DNA of 64,000 nt from Geobacter sp. (GCA_009684515.1 WKKS01000001.1:620001-684000); one strand, 5' to 3'. Shown: positions 24,801 through 34,393, counted from the stretch's first letter. Program-made: numbers and translations. The notes: a model not told the origin generated them from the letters alone.

Positions 24801-26572
24801 CAGAGAGTTACCTCGATAAAATTCGTATTGGTGTCTTCATTGCCCGCGCTGTCAACTGCACGGATCACAAAGCGATAGGTTGCGCCTGTTTGCAGTCCGG
24901 TTATCGTTTGCTGGTAAGGATAAACTGTACTCAAAGCCTGGCTTGGGATGGCGCTGTTCCAGACCTGGGCATAGCCGTCACCCGGAACCGGAGTCAGCAT
25001 GAGCTTGGTGGCTGTGGCAAAATCAAAGGATGTTCCGGGGGTCTGGTAATACAGCCGGTAACTGACCCGGTTCATATCCAGGGCAACGTCCCACGATAAA
25101 GTGACACTACCGGGCGAGGTTGTTACCGCTTTTTGAATCCCAACCCGTGGAGTCTCGGGAAGTGGCGGATCATAATTGGCATTATATACGCTCGACCAGT
25201 GGGGCGGCGTTGTATCGATCAACGGAAGATGGTTTTTTGCAAACGAATTGATGTACTCCACCGAAGCAGAAGTGATATAGGGATGAAATCCGACGTCCAG
25301 GGCTTCCGTGACGTCGGTCAGAAGGGTGCTGAAGCCAAGTATGGATTGCCCCAGCAGGGTCCTGATGTCGATCCCGGGCTTGGGAACATCGTTGAAACCG
25401 TTCGCGTATCCCAGAGACAACACCTTGAAGCCATCCGGGCGGTTGGCCTCGGCCATCAGTTTGGGAGCCACATTGTATTTATTATCCAGATAATAGGGAG
25501 ATACAACCGAATCTGAGTTGTTGTCCAGATAGTAGCTCTCAAAAAAGTTTATATCTATGAAGCCCCTGGCGGAAACATCATAGTGGGCATATCTCGGATC
25601 GAAATAAAACAGTCCGCGATTCTGCAGAATCACTTTATCCTGGTATTCACCCCTCAATCGCTTGATAAAGTTGGTAAAACCCTGGGCAGTCCATTCCGAA
25701 TTGGTAAAGTTGATGCTGTTCGAGCAGATGCTGCCGGTATATTTGTTGGGAGCCGCCGTGTCCAGCGTATCCAGAAACACCCCGTCGCATCCCAGGCTCC
25801 GTCCATAGTTGTTCGTCATCATTTCTTTCAGACCGGGCGGCGTATGGTTGTTTGTGTTCATAGTCATATCACTCACAACCTGATACCAGCCCGGATCACC
25901 AGCATTTACAAAACGGGTTTTAAAATTGGGGTTGCTGTCCGGACTGCCGTCAGCTGCTCCGTTACAATGAACTGCATTGTCATTCAGGTAAAAGGAGGCA
26001 AAACCGCCGTTTGTGGGCGTCCCCAGCGGATCCAATCCAACCAGGGAAGTGCCCGATGCGCCCGCCCCGCGCGGGTCAACGACCGGACCTGTGCCGTTTC
26101 CAACAAATCGGGAGTCTGCAAGCATCTGAGCATCAGAAAGTCCAAAGGTTCTTGAATCTTCGCCGATGGAAATGTAACAGAGCACCACTACATTGTCGCC
26201 GGAATCACTCGGGTTGACCCCCTGTTTGATACTCATAATCTGATCTCTGGTAATATTTCCGTTGTAGGGATGCACTATCACCAGCGGATAGGTCTTCAGA
26301 TTTTGAATAGCTGCGGCATCCAGCGCACCGTACGTTATGGCATAGGAAGCTGCGTTGGCCGCCATCTTGCGCACATCCAGTCCTGCATTAGGATCGGGAG
26401 CAAAGGCTGGCGGCTGTACAGACTGGCCGGAAGGGGCGTCGGCCCCGCTTAGAGTCTGCTTGCCGCAACCTGCCGACAACCCTACGGTTCCCGCAAGAAA
26501 AACCGGAAAAATCCGGAATGCGGTTCCCTTCAGCAGCGATGCGATATGACACCACCGGCCCGGACGCATCAT
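24800..26572 (-). CDS. GH114-like lipoprotein with fibronectin-type domain, inside the pel operon
   Basis: A 590-residue lipoprotein. After a long basic leader there is a hydrophobic core with lipobox GLSAGC near residue 35. Residues about 60-460 resemble the GH114/endo-alpha-1,4-polygalactosaminidase TIM barrel, with YAITYG, VLCYISIGEDS, CDGVFLDTLD and VILQNRG strands. The same fold occurs at the N-terminus of PelA. Residues about 485-590 look like a fibronectin type III domain (SVTLSWDV ... YRFVIRAVDSAGNED). A galactosaminidase-like enzyme fits a GalN/GalNAc polymer, but activity is inference. It is not in the standard seven-gene set pelA-G and overlaps both pelC and pelD, so it is truly part of the transcript. 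Confidence 0.82.
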   Translation of the reverse strand: MMRPGRWCHIASLLKGTAFRIFPVFLAGTVGLSAGCGKQTLSGADAPSGQSVQPPAFAPDPNAGLDVRKMAANAASYAITYGALDAAAIQNLKTYPLVIVHPYNGNITRDQIMSIKQGVNPSDSGDNVVVLCYISIGEDSRTFGLSDAQMLADSRFVGNGTGPVVDPRGAGASGTSLVGLDPLGTPTNGGFASFYLNDNAVHCNGAADGSPDSNPNFKTRFVNAGDPGWYQVVSDMTMNTNNHTPPGLKEMMTNNYGRSLGCDGVFLDTLDTAAPNKYTGSICSNSINFTNSEWTAQGFTNFIKRLRGEYQDKVILQNRGLFYFDPRYAHYDVSARGFIDINFFESYYLDNNSDSVVSPYYLDNKYNVAPKLMAEANRPDGFKVLSLGYANGFNDVPKPGIDIRTLLGQSILGFSTLLTDVTEALDVGFHPYITSASVEYINSFAKNHLPLIDTTPPHWSSVYNANYDPPLPETPRVGIQKAVTTSPGSVTLSWDVALDMNRVSYRLYYQTPGTSFDFATATKLMLTPVPGDGYAQVWNSAIPSQALSTVYPYQQTITGLQTGATYRFVIRAVDSAGNEDTNTNFIEVTL

Positions 26573-27114
26573 TTTTTCTGCTCGCCAACGAACTGTATCG
26601 GCATCTTGTCCACCAGCGACTGCAGCAACTGCTGCGCTACAGAACTGACCGCATCACGGCTCCAGCCGCTGCGACCGGCGCTGCCGCTCCAAAGAACCCT
26701 ACCTTCCGGCAGCTCCATTACCTGCAGGGTCATACCGGCCACCGGCTCGCCATCAAGTCCAACCTTATAGCGCCACTCGGTTACGGTTCCGGTGACAGCA
26801 TAGTTAATACCCTGCTTGCGGGCCCACTCCAGACCCTTCTGGTAGCGCTTGGTACCCCGGTCCGGCAGCAATTCATCTTCTTTCATTTCAACCGGTGCTG
26901 CCGTCACTTTCTGCACTCCACCGGCAAACAGCAGCGCCTGGGTAATCGCCTCAGCCCGTTCTGCGGCGTAAGGGGTTTCTGTATTGTTGATAAAGGGGAG
27001 CAGCGCCCATTCCCTGTCTCCCGGGATAGCTTTGCCATGCTCGGTCTGCTTGAGCGTGGTGCAGCCCGGCAGAATCATGACAGCCAGCAACATTAACAGA
27101 ATCATTCGTTTCAT
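26569..27114 (-). CDS. pelC: PelC, outer-membrane lipoprotein of the pel system
   Basis: A 181-residue lipoprotein with signal peptide and lipobox MILPGC (Cys18). PelC of Pseudomonas forms a dodecameric ring under the PelB channel and guides the positively charged polymer. The core matches: EWALLPFINNTETPYAAERAEAI, a central Tyr/Gly-rich part (INYAVTGTVTEW) and a final helix SVAQQLLQSLVD. Length is normal (the Pseudomonas protein is about 172). It overlaps the GH114-like gene by 4 bases and follows the porin gene by 21 bases. Confidence 0.93.
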   Translation of the reverse strand: MKRMILLMLLAVMILPGCTTLKQTEHGKAIPGDREWALLPFINNTETPYAAERAEAITQALLFAGGVQKVTAAPVEMKEDELLPDRGTKRYQKGLEWARKQGINYAVTGTVTEWRYKVGLDGEPVAGMTLQVMELPEGRVLWSGSAGRSGWSRDAVSSVAQQLLQSLVDKMPIQFVGEQKK

Positions 27115-27135
27115 AATGGTCTCCTTTGAATTTAC

Positions 27136-29955
27136 TTAGTTAAGATTATACAGATATCGGATATCAATCCTGGAATTTACGTCACTGTTTCCAAAGCGTC
27201 CGCTTTCCTGCGAAAAGGCGCCTTCCAACTTATCCAGTCCGAAAATCGGGCCGGCCATTCCCAGCTCATAACGGAAACCTGTCCCGCCGACACTGTTCCA
27301 GCTCAGATCTACGGTACCAAACGGCAGCCACTGACGACTGTAGGCAATTCTGTGATACTGGCCAAAGTTCATCCCAAACCCGATCTGGCCGAAGGATTCA
27401 GGTATGTAATAATCGTCTGCGGCACCAGCCGGGATCATCGCCAACGTCCTGCCAACCGGCGTACCTTTTCTTTCAAAGCGATGATAGCCGCCGAAAAGAT
27501 GCAGATTGGTGTCAGGCCAGTCCAGCAGCAGGCGATGCGTTAACTCTCCTTCCACAGACATGCCGTTTCCCAGCATGCGCCGTTCCTGGTCGCGCAGGTT
27601 GCGATATGTAAGACGGGTCAGAAGAGTGTCTCGCGGTGTCAGCTCGGCCAACAGTCCGAGGCTGGCTTCGTCCTTCAGTCCGGCAATCCTCAACGGGACA
27701 CTCTCGGGCGCCTGCCATCCGAGCCTCAGCCCCACATCCAGAACCAGGCGGTTGTACAATCGCCAGTCAGACGAAAATTCCAACGTGGCAAAGCTTGAAA
27801 AAGCGTCCGTCACACCGGCGCTCAAACCTGCGACACCATATTCATGACGAAGTTTAAGACTCAGCAAACCTCTCTGGGAGTTGCTCACATATTCCCGCAC
27901 TACGCCACGCTTTTGGTGCCTGATTTCCGTATTGTTCAGTTCCACTGCCAGTGCCAGACGTTTGGTAACCGGGTATGAGAATGAGGCCGTTTCCTCCAGA
28001 AAACCTACCCCGCTCTGTTCCTGCAGCGACAACAGCTGTACGAATCTGGCAGGGTGCGGGTAGAACAATTCCCGGACCTGTTTATCCAGCAGGTAATCAC
28101 GGTCATTGACCTGGAACTGCTCAAAAGCAATTGTCTCCGCCAGCAGAATTTGCCCGCTGCGGCGAGCCCCCTCGACTGCGTCACGATAAGGCAGTTTTTC
28201 CAGACTGGACTCGATCAGATCAGCAATAGCCGGACGGTCATTTGCCTCCAGAGCCAATCCCAAAATGGCCCAATCCATTCGCTGGGCGGTCCTGGCCAGT
28301 GCGCGCCAATACCAGAAACGAGCCAGATCGGTCTGGCCGGTTGCCATGGCCCACCCCATCACCAGCATCCTGCTGAAATCAGTCTGCTTGCCATTGGCTA
28401 TTTTCAGCATCACTGGCATCAGGGAATCGCCGGGAGCCAGATGCATCAATAACTGTGCTTTGCTTATCAGATAACGCCTGAAACTTTCCGGCGACTCCGC
28501 GGATGTCCGCAAGCGACGCTCAACCAGGAATTGCGCCTGCCGCCTGGCGCTCCAAGCCGCTTCCGGATGCCCGGCCTGTTCCAGCACATCACCGTAGGAA
28601 GCTAGCCAGGCGGGATCATTCTGCCGTTCCAGAGCTAAAACCCTGTAGAGCTGCAGCGCGCGGGTCGGGTTGCCAAACAGCATCATCGCAGCGGCCAGCG
28701 GCTCGCGCAATTCCGGAAGGCGGACTATACGCCATTCCCAGTCACGCACCAACCTGCGCAACTCCGTGGTTTGCTGCATATCAATCAGCAGCCAGAAATA
28801 AGACGAGATAATCTCGCCATTGTCCGGCGCCAATAACAGGGCTGATTTGGCTGCCGACAAGCTGGATGCGGTGTCACCAGCCTGATGATAAACCTGCGCG
28901 GCCAGCATCATGGCCCGCGCATCTTTCGCCAGGTTCAGTCGTTGATCATCCTTGAGACCCTTCAGAAAAGCTACCAGCTCATGTTCACGACCACTGGCCA
29001 TTCCGGCCTCTGCCAGCGCATGCCAGAATAGCGGCAGGTGAAAGCGTTGCCACCCCGCCAGAGCAACGGCATACGCCTGATCCTGGTTGTCGAGCCGGGC
29101 TGTCATGATCAGGCGTTCGTAATCGTCCACTTCGGCATTGCCCTGGTCGATCAGCATCCGGGAGACGCGCGTAGCTTCGGCCACTTCCTGCCGGGCCCAG
29201 GCCAGGTCGGCATAGGTTCTCCAGAAAGTTGCTGCCGACGGCGGCGCAGAATGAGCTGCCATTTGCAGCGCCAGCCATGCCTGGTCGCGGTCACCCTGCC
29301 CGTACCAGAGCGAGGCCAGCTTCAAAGCTTCGGCCGGATTCAGCGAGCGAAGCTGCGCAACCTTGCTCCAGGCTGCTATTGCATCTTTCGGACGCCCCAG
29401 CATCTCGGCCAGCCTGGCTTGTTCCGCCAAAACATATTCAGTGTTTCCGGAGAATTTGCCGGAAATCAGCAGATCATAGGCTTCCTGCGGCAGACCAAGC
29501 CCCTCGACTACCGCCAGGTATTCCCTGAGCAAGGCAGGATTTTGGTCGCCTCGGGACAAGTTCTGTTCCAGCAACATTTTGCGCAGGGGAAGCTCATTCA
29601 ATGCTCGCGACAAACGCAAGGCCGAATTGCGTGCTTCCTGATTATTGTCTCCGGCAAGCTGAAACCAGTGGGTCAGGGCCAGGTCCGGCCGGCCGTTCCA
29701 TTCAGCGGCCTGGGCAGCGCGCTCAAGCCAGACAGCGTCAGAGGGTCGCGCCGCCAGTGCCCGTTCAGCCACTGCGGACGCTTCCGGCAGGCTGCTGTTG
29801 GCAAGAAAGACTGTGTAGGCCAGATCAAACAATTTCGGCTCAAAGGCAGCCTGAATATCCGGCGTATAGCTGGAAGATGTTTCGGAGCGGGCAGTTCCTG
29901 CCAGACAGTGCGCCAACAAAACGGCAACAACGATCCTTTTGGCAAATGGCAACAT
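27136..29955 (-). CDS. pelB: PelB-like TPR protein with outer-membrane barrel
   Basis: A 939-residue secreted protein. The ATG at 29955 shares a base with the upstream stop (TGATG) and has GGAGG upstream. It has a signal peptide, then about 600 residues of TPR helices, then a ~300-residue beta-rich part ending YLYNLN that should form the export porin. In Pseudomonas, PelB is one ~1190-residue protein with TPRs plus barrel; here the N-terminal ~300 residues are in a separate gene just upstream. The TPRs are expected to bind PelA and the polymer; the barrel exports it. Confidence 0.9.
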   Translation of the reverse strand: MLPFAKRIVVAVLLAHCLAGTARSETSSSYTPDIQAAFEPKLFDLAYTVFLANSSLPEASAVAERALAARPSDAVWLERAAQAAEWNGRPDLALTHWFQLAGDNNQEARNSALRLSRALNELPLRKMLLEQNLSRGDQNPALLREYLAVVEGLGLPQEAYDLLISGKFSGNTEYVLAEQARLAEMLGRPKDAIAAWSKVAQLRSLNPAEALKLASLWYGQGDRDQAWLALQMAAHSAPPSAATFWRTYADLAWARQEVAEATRVSRMLIDQGNAEVDDYERLIMTARLDNQDQAYAVALAGWQRFHLPLFWHALAEAGMASGREHELVAFLKGLKDDQRLNLAKDARAMMLAAQVYHQAGDTASSLSAAKSALLLAPDNGEIISSYFWLLIDMQQTTELRRLVRDWEWRIVRLPELREPLAAAMMLFGNPTRALQLYRVLALERQNDPAWLASYGDVLEQAGHPEAAWSARRQAQFLVERRLRTSAESPESFRRYLISKAQLLMHLAPGDSLMPVMLKIANGKQTDFSRMLVMGWAMATGQTDLARFWYWRALARTAQRMDWAILGLALEANDRPAIADLIESSLEKLPYRDAVEGARRSGQILLAETIAFEQFQVNDRDYLLDKQVRELFYPHPARFVQLLSLQEQSGVGFLEETASFSYPVTKRLALAVELNNTEIRHQKRGVVREYVSNSQRGLLSLKLRHEYGVAGLSAGVTDAFSSFATLEFSSDWRLYNRLVLDVGLRLGWQAPESVPLRIAGLKDEASLGLLAELTPRDTLLTRLTYRNLRDQERRMLGNGMSVEGELTHRLLLDWPDTNLHLFGGYHRFERKGTPVGRTLAMIPAGAADDYYIPESFGQIGFGMNFGQYHRIAYSRQWLPFGTVDLSWNSVGGTGFRYELGMAGPIFGLDKLEGAFSQESGRFGNSDVNSRIDIRYLYNLN

Positions 29956-30866
29956 CAAGAGGCACCTCCAGCGACAGGTGACATGCCGAGGGCGCGCCGG
30001 ATATAAACCTGCGAACGGTCCGGACGATTCGCGGCCAGAGCCAGCCGGGCCATGAAGAGCATAGTTTCCCGGTCTTCGGCCAGGCCGTTGATATATTTCT
30101 CGCCGGCGTCCAGGGCTTCTGCCACCAGATTGCCGGATTGAAGCGTCTTAACGGCTGACAGGAAATAACGGCGGCGTTGACCGGTTTCCCTGTTCGACTG
30201 CATGGCGGCAAAGTAAATTGATGCGGCTCCCCTGTAATCCCTGCGGGCCAGGGCAGCAGAGGCCATTGATTCGGGAGTCGAGACGGCTGGCGCCCCCTGC
30301 GGTTCGGAGGGAGCGGCAGCGAGCGGCCTCAACAATGATTTAAGTTTCTGAGCCGACACATTGTCACCAACATGCCGGGCATCGGCAAGATAGGTCTCCA
30401 ACTCCTGCATGGTTGCTCCATCTTGTCGCATGAGTTCAATCTGGGAGGCAAAGAGCTGCCGGGTTCTGTCCGATTCGCCGCTACCGGCAGGCAGAGAAAG
30501 CAGACGTTGGCGAAGCGCTTCGTAGCGCAACCTGCGACTTGCCTTCCTGATGTCGGCCGGAAGCGGCTCACGCAGATGATCGAGTGTTTGCAGCGCCTGC
30601 AGGGGAGATTTTGACGCAAGATAGCTGCGGGCCAGCACCATCACCAGCGCACTGTCGTCGGATCTCAGATGGATCAATGCCTCCAGATACCGGCGCTGGG
30701 CCGGAGAAGACACTTCCTGATTACTAAGCAGCTTCAGAAGGCTCTTTTCCGGATACAGGACGAAGAGCAGCAACAGTCCGGCCGCAACCAGACCGCTGAT
30801 CACAAGAGGGCCGGCGAAGCGCTCCCGTTCGGTGCCGCCCTTATTTACAAACCAGTTCCAGGCCAT
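29955..30866 (-). CDS. Membrane-anchored TPR protein, N-terminal PelB-like
   Basis: A 303-residue protein with one transmembrane segment (about residues 22-42) and then helical repeats (YLEALIHLRSDDSALVMVLARSYLASKSPLQALQ and on). This corresponds in place and layout to the N-terminal anchor and first TPRs of the longer Pseudomonas PelB. It overlaps pelA by 26 bases at its start and the porin gene by one base at its end. I infer a split PelB: an inner-membrane anchored TPR part and a separately exported TPR-barrel part. Not a frameshift, since both parts have their own export signals. Confidence 0.8.
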   Translation of the reverse strand: MAWNWFVNKGGTERERFAGPLVISGLVAAGLLLLFVLYPEKSLLKLLSNQEVSSPAQRRYLEALIHLRSDDSALVMVLARSYLASKSPLQALQTLDHLREPLPADIRKASRRLRYEALRQRLLSLPAGSGESDRTRQLFASQIELMRQDGATMQELETYLADARHVGDNVSAQKLKSLLRPLAAAPSEPQGAPAVSTPESMASAALARRDYRGAASIYFAAMQSNRETGQRRRYFLSAVKTLQSGNLVAEALDAGEKYINGLAEDRETMLFMARLALAANRPDRSQVYIRRALGMSPVAGGAS

Positions 30867-33630
30867 GTTTTCCCGTTGGTACAGATATGGACAGATCAGT
30901 TCCTTCTGTCTTGGATGGTTTAGGCATTCCGTCTAATACTGCACTGCAGCCGGATGCGTTACCGAACCGAATATAGCCGTCCGCATCGGCTGTCACTGTC
31001 ATTTGAATGTTATTACCGGACGCTTGAAATGTATTTATTCTGGCCGCCACAGCTTCTGGAAAGGGGCGGTCAGGCGCTTTGCCGGTCAGCTTCAGAAAAG
31101 AATCACCCCCCGGAGCCAGATGAATATAACGCTGATCGTTGAAATCGGAAAATCCGAGCACTCCCCGACTGGCGTCCAGATTCGGATAACCGGCTTTAAG
31201 CGGCACCCGAACCTGCCTCAACTCTCCCGAATTGCGGATCAGCCAGCCGTCATCCCTGCGCGAAACAGTTGTCCGGAAAAAATCCTGAACCCGCGCCACA
31301 TATGAAGAGGCATAGACAGGGAAGAGCTGCTGTTTAAGCGCCCAGTCATACGCTTCCTGAAGCGCCTTCAGGGAGGCCGTCTTGCTGGCGGCATAAATAT
31401 GATAATAGATATTGACCGGTTTGAGCCGCCGGGGGGAGTCGGTCAGCCGGAAGGTTTCCAACACACGGCGATAACCGTAAAAAGGGCCGGTCCAGTTGTT
31501 GGTGTACAGGTTTTCGTTTTGATTCGGAGCAAAAACCTGTAACCAGCCCCCCTTGACAATCCCCATTGGAGACACAGCAGTCAACGATGGTCTGGTGTTT
31601 GAAATGATTGTTTCACCGCCGTTAATATTTCCGACTCCCGCCCGGTACACATCGGACAGAGCCTCGGCGGTCGGCACGCAGTTGCCGGTCCAGTGAAACA
31701 GGGCCACTTTTTTTTGCGGCGGGAGCAGGCTGTTGAGATAACTGATCGACTCCCGGATCTCGCCGTCCAGCGAAAAGCTGTATCCCGGAACAGACAAATT
31801 GTAACCGAATTCATTCTCCGACTTGATGGCGTTGTACCAGTTAAACGGGTGAGAGAATGAATGGCTGGCGGCTTCAACATTTGGCAGCGCCCACAGATGC
31901 CTTGCTTCATTTTCGAACTCGGTGCTGCGTTTGGTATAAAGACCTTTGGGACTAATAACGCCCGCAATCAGCGAAAGCGAAGTCGGCAGCCGGTAACGCT
32001 CCAGCACCTTCTCTCTCAATTCAACTGCCGCCAAACGGCCACCCGGCCACTCCGCTATGTTCTCGAAACCGTCGCCATCCACATGCGTCAACAGCAGGCG
32101 AACTCCGTTTTCGGATGTCACATCCGGTACCGGCCGATTGGTTGACAGACGCAGTGCCTCACTGAAAAACTTGAACGGATCAACAATCCAGGCGGTCTGA
32201 TTGTTCAGGGAGTGGGCAATAACCGCCGGCGCCAGTACATAGCCGCCCCATGGCATTATTGCGGCCAAATCGCTCTCATCACCTTTTTCACCTTTCACCC
32301 GCAGCAGCACTTTTCCGCTGACGGCATCAAGCAGCTGGATTCTCTCCACAGCTCCGGGAGGCTGTTGTTCAAGGCCGATCATTTCATCTTTTTTTACAAC
32401 TGAGACTTTTCCGCTCAGACCGGTTTCTTTCTTCGAATATAAACCAAGCGTCTGCAACCAGCTCCTGTCAGACGTAGTTCCGAAACCTTCCAAAAATACC
32501 AGCGGCAGTTTTTCTTTCAAAACTTTTTCAATCCACTCCCGGTAGCCACTGCCACTGTTAGATCCACCAGAGGCCGGCCAGACCACGACCCCGGCGTAAC
32601 GTCCCGTCAAGACTCCTGCTGGAAGCGGTTTGGAAATATCATGGTACTCGATCCGGTAGCCAAGATACTCCAGCGGCATGGCCGCATAACGGTGCAACGG
32701 GTCATAAACCGGATCGGGCGGCGTAGAAGAGTCGGTATGTTCGTACACACCCAGAATCGTGGATGGTTGCAGTTCAATTGCCCCGACTCCCAAAGAGCCC
32801 AGACTCTTGTCCGTTACCCACGGAATGAAGCCGGATGCCTTGATTTTATCAGCTGTAGCCCGGGCCAGTTCGCGTTCGGAAGGTTCAACGTACTCAATGG
32901 AAATAACCGGCAGGCCGCTTTTTTTAACAGTATTCAGCCGTTCAAGCAGCCAGAAGCGGTCCTGTTCCTTGACAATCCCGTAAGAGCCGGTGGCCGGATC
33001 GAAATTTTGAAATAACGACTCGGCCGCTACTGCAAAGGTGACATCCTTGACCTTCTCAAAAACATCAAAACCGCGATTCAGAATCAGCTGCGCCTCGGGA
33101 TGACGCGATTTGATCCCGTGAATGATCGACACCAGACCGTCGGCCAACTGCGGAATCCGGGCCTTATCCTTGACAAGTTGATACGAGTCAAGCGTATCCA
33201 GAAAGAAACCACGATATCCGGCATTCCAGAGAGGCTCAACGACCTGATCCAGGAAGAAGTCGCGCCAGACCGGGTTCGACAGATCCGCCACTTTGGTGCC
33301 CCAGCCACTGTTATCGGCGATCAGCCAGGCCGGGTCGATTTTTTTATAATAGGAGCGACTTTGCTCCACCTCACCCACACTCACATAGGCGAATAGTTTG
33401 CTGTGCGATGTTTTGTTATATTCCTTGGGAGATACGGTGGAATGGTCGGGATCCACAACGGCAACGTCAAATGCCTTCAGATCGTCGAGCGGCGGGTTGG
33501 AAGCGTAAAAAAATGCAATCGAGAATCCAGCGGACGCTGGCATTTCAGCACCGGCGGGACAAGTGCATGCCAGCAGCGCCAGAAGCAAAAGGATCAATCT
33601 GCCTAATAATTTGGTGTGTAGTATATTCAT
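30841..33630 (-). CDS. pelA: PelA, hydrolase and deacetylase of the pel system
   Basis: A 929-residue periplasmic protein with signal peptide (1-28). The N-terminal hydrolase barrel is clear (FAYVSVGEVEQ, GYRGFFLDTLDS, QLILNRGFDV, ISIEYVEPSE); candidate catalytic acids are E204 or E246. A reductase-like middle domain follows. The deacetylase part keeps the metal-site motif THVDGDGF (D518, D520) and HSFSH (H590, H594), the same set used by Pseudomonas PelA. A C-terminal beta domain ends the protein. It removes acetyl groups from Pel and can cut it. A promoter-like pair lies only 10 bases before the ATG, with no clear ribosome site. Confidence 0.95.
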   Translation of the reverse strand: MNILHTKLLGRLILLLLALLACTCPAGAEMPASAGFSIAFFYASNPPLDDLKAFDVAVVDPDHSTVSPKEYNKTSHSKLFAYVSVGEVEQSRSYYKKIDPAWLIADNSGWGTKVADLSNPVWRDFFLDQVVEPLWNAGYRGFFLDTLDSYQLVKDKARIPQLADGLVSIIHGIKSRHPEAQLILNRGFDVFEKVKDVTFAVAAESLFQNFDPATGSYGIVKEQDRFWLLERLNTVKKSGLPVISIEYVEPSERELARATADKIKASGFIPWVTDKSLGSLGVGAIELQPSTILGVYEHTDSSTPPDPVYDPLHRYAAMPLEYLGYRIEYHDISKPLPAGVLTGRYAGVVVWPASGGSNSGSGYREWIEKVLKEKLPLVFLEGFGTTSDRSWLQTLGLYSKKETGLSGKVSVVKKDEMIGLEQQPPGAVERIQLLDAVSGKVLLRVKGEKGDESDLAAIMPWGGYVLAPAVIAHSLNNQTAWIVDPFKFFSEALRLSTNRPVPDVTSENGVRLLLTHVDGDGFENIAEWPGGRLAAVELREKVLERYRLPTSLSLIAGVISPKGLYTKRSTEFENEARHLWALPNVEAASHSFSHPFNWYNAIKSENEFGYNLSVPGYSFSLDGEIRESISYLNSLLPPQKKVALFHWTGNCVPTAEALSDVYRAGVGNINGGETIISNTRPSLTAVSPMGIVKGGWLQVFAPNQNENLYTNNWTGPFYGYRRVLETFRLTDSPRRLKPVNIYYHIYAASKTASLKALQEAYDWALKQQLFPVYASSYVARVQDFFRTTVSRRDDGWLIRNSGELRQVRVPLKAGYPNLDASRGVLGFSDFNDQRYIHLAPGGDSFLKLTGKAPDRPFPEAVAARINTFQASGNNIQMTVTADADGYIRFGNASGCSAVLDGMPKPSKTEGTDLSISVPTGKHGLELVCK

Positions 33631-33640
33631 TTGGCGAGTT

Positions 33641-33668
33641 AAATTACAGTTTTAACAGGGATTGTCAA
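33641..33668 (-). promoter_or_regulatory. Promoter of the pel operon, very close to the start codon
   Basis: Minus-strand TTGACA (33663-33668), a 16-base spacer, then TAATTT (33641-33646), only about 10 bases upstream of the pelA ATG. If used, the mRNA would have almost no leader. Confidence 0.5.
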
Positions 33669-33713
33669 GCCAATCATCATGGTTTCTCCTGTTTGATCTT
33701 CTGCACATATCGC

Positions 33714-34181
33714 TCAATTGATTGCGATAAAGGCATAGCCCCTGTTCTGGTAGCCGATGAATGAGTTAAATACATTCCCGACCAGAATAACTTCCGGAAT
33801 TATGGTTGCATTATCAACTTTGAAAATCCGTGTGGCAACCGAGCAGACTTCGATGCGAACGCCTTTCTTTTTCAGCAGCCGGATCAGTTGGTGCGCTTCG
33901 TCATCGATCACCCCCAGGGTCAGAAGCTTGACGCCCGGCCCGCGGAAAGCGATCACCATCTGAGGCTTGATACCCTGCGCCAGCATGCCATCAAAGGTTT
34001 CGTTGATAAGATTGAGATTGAACACCAGTTTTTCCATATCCGGAACACGGACATCAAAGATAACCCTGGCTCTTTTCAGTCCAGCAAAAGCCTCCCGGTC
34101 ATCCGGCTTTTGCGCCGCATATGACAGGTTATTACAAAATAATATCGCAAAAACGACTATCATTAACATCCTGGTTAACAT
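33714..34181 (-). CDS. DsrE-like periplasmic protein
   Basis: A 155-residue protein with signal peptide (about 1-22) and a DsrE/DsrF-like fold: RARVIFDVRVPDMEKLVFNLNLI, then PQMVIAFRGPGVKLL and a LLKKKGVRIEVCSVATRI segment with one Cys. Members of this fold bind sulfur or act in redox steps, but the periplasmic versions have no known role. It is 83 bases upstream of pelA on the same strand, with a separate promoter between, so it may not belong to the pel transcript. Confidence 0.72.
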   Translation of the reverse strand: MLTRMLMIVVFAILFCNNLSYAAQKPDDREAFAGLKRARVIFDVRVPDMEKLVFNLNLINETFDGMLAQGIKPQMVIAFRGPGVKLLTLGVIDDEAHQLIRLLKKKGVRIEVCSVATRIFKVDNATIIPEVILVGNVFNSFIGYQNRGYAFIAIN

Positions 34182-34305
34182 GGCTCATCCTCCCAGTTAG
34201 TGTTTTGCTTATCATAACAGATAGAACGACAGTTTGTTTAAAAAGCTGAAGCCTGAAACTTCTCCCCTTGCCATTGCTTACTGCCATCGCAAAAACCCTT
34301 ATTTT

Positions 34306-34334
34306 TTGACTTGCGACCACCTATATGCTATAAA
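34306..34334 (+). promoter_or_regulatory. Promoter of the lysine operon
   Basis: TTGACT (34306-34311), a 17-base spacer and TATAAA (34329-34334), close to consensus, about 60 bases before lysA. Confidence 0.6.
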
Positions 34335-34393
34335 TGTCCACTTTTTCTTCGTATACGGCTCAAGTATCAATACAAATACATACAGGAGGCATC

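Noticed and set aside
29038-30006. Plus-strand frame opposite the PelB gene
   Set aside because: Arg/Gln/Pro-rich translation typical of an antisense shadow.
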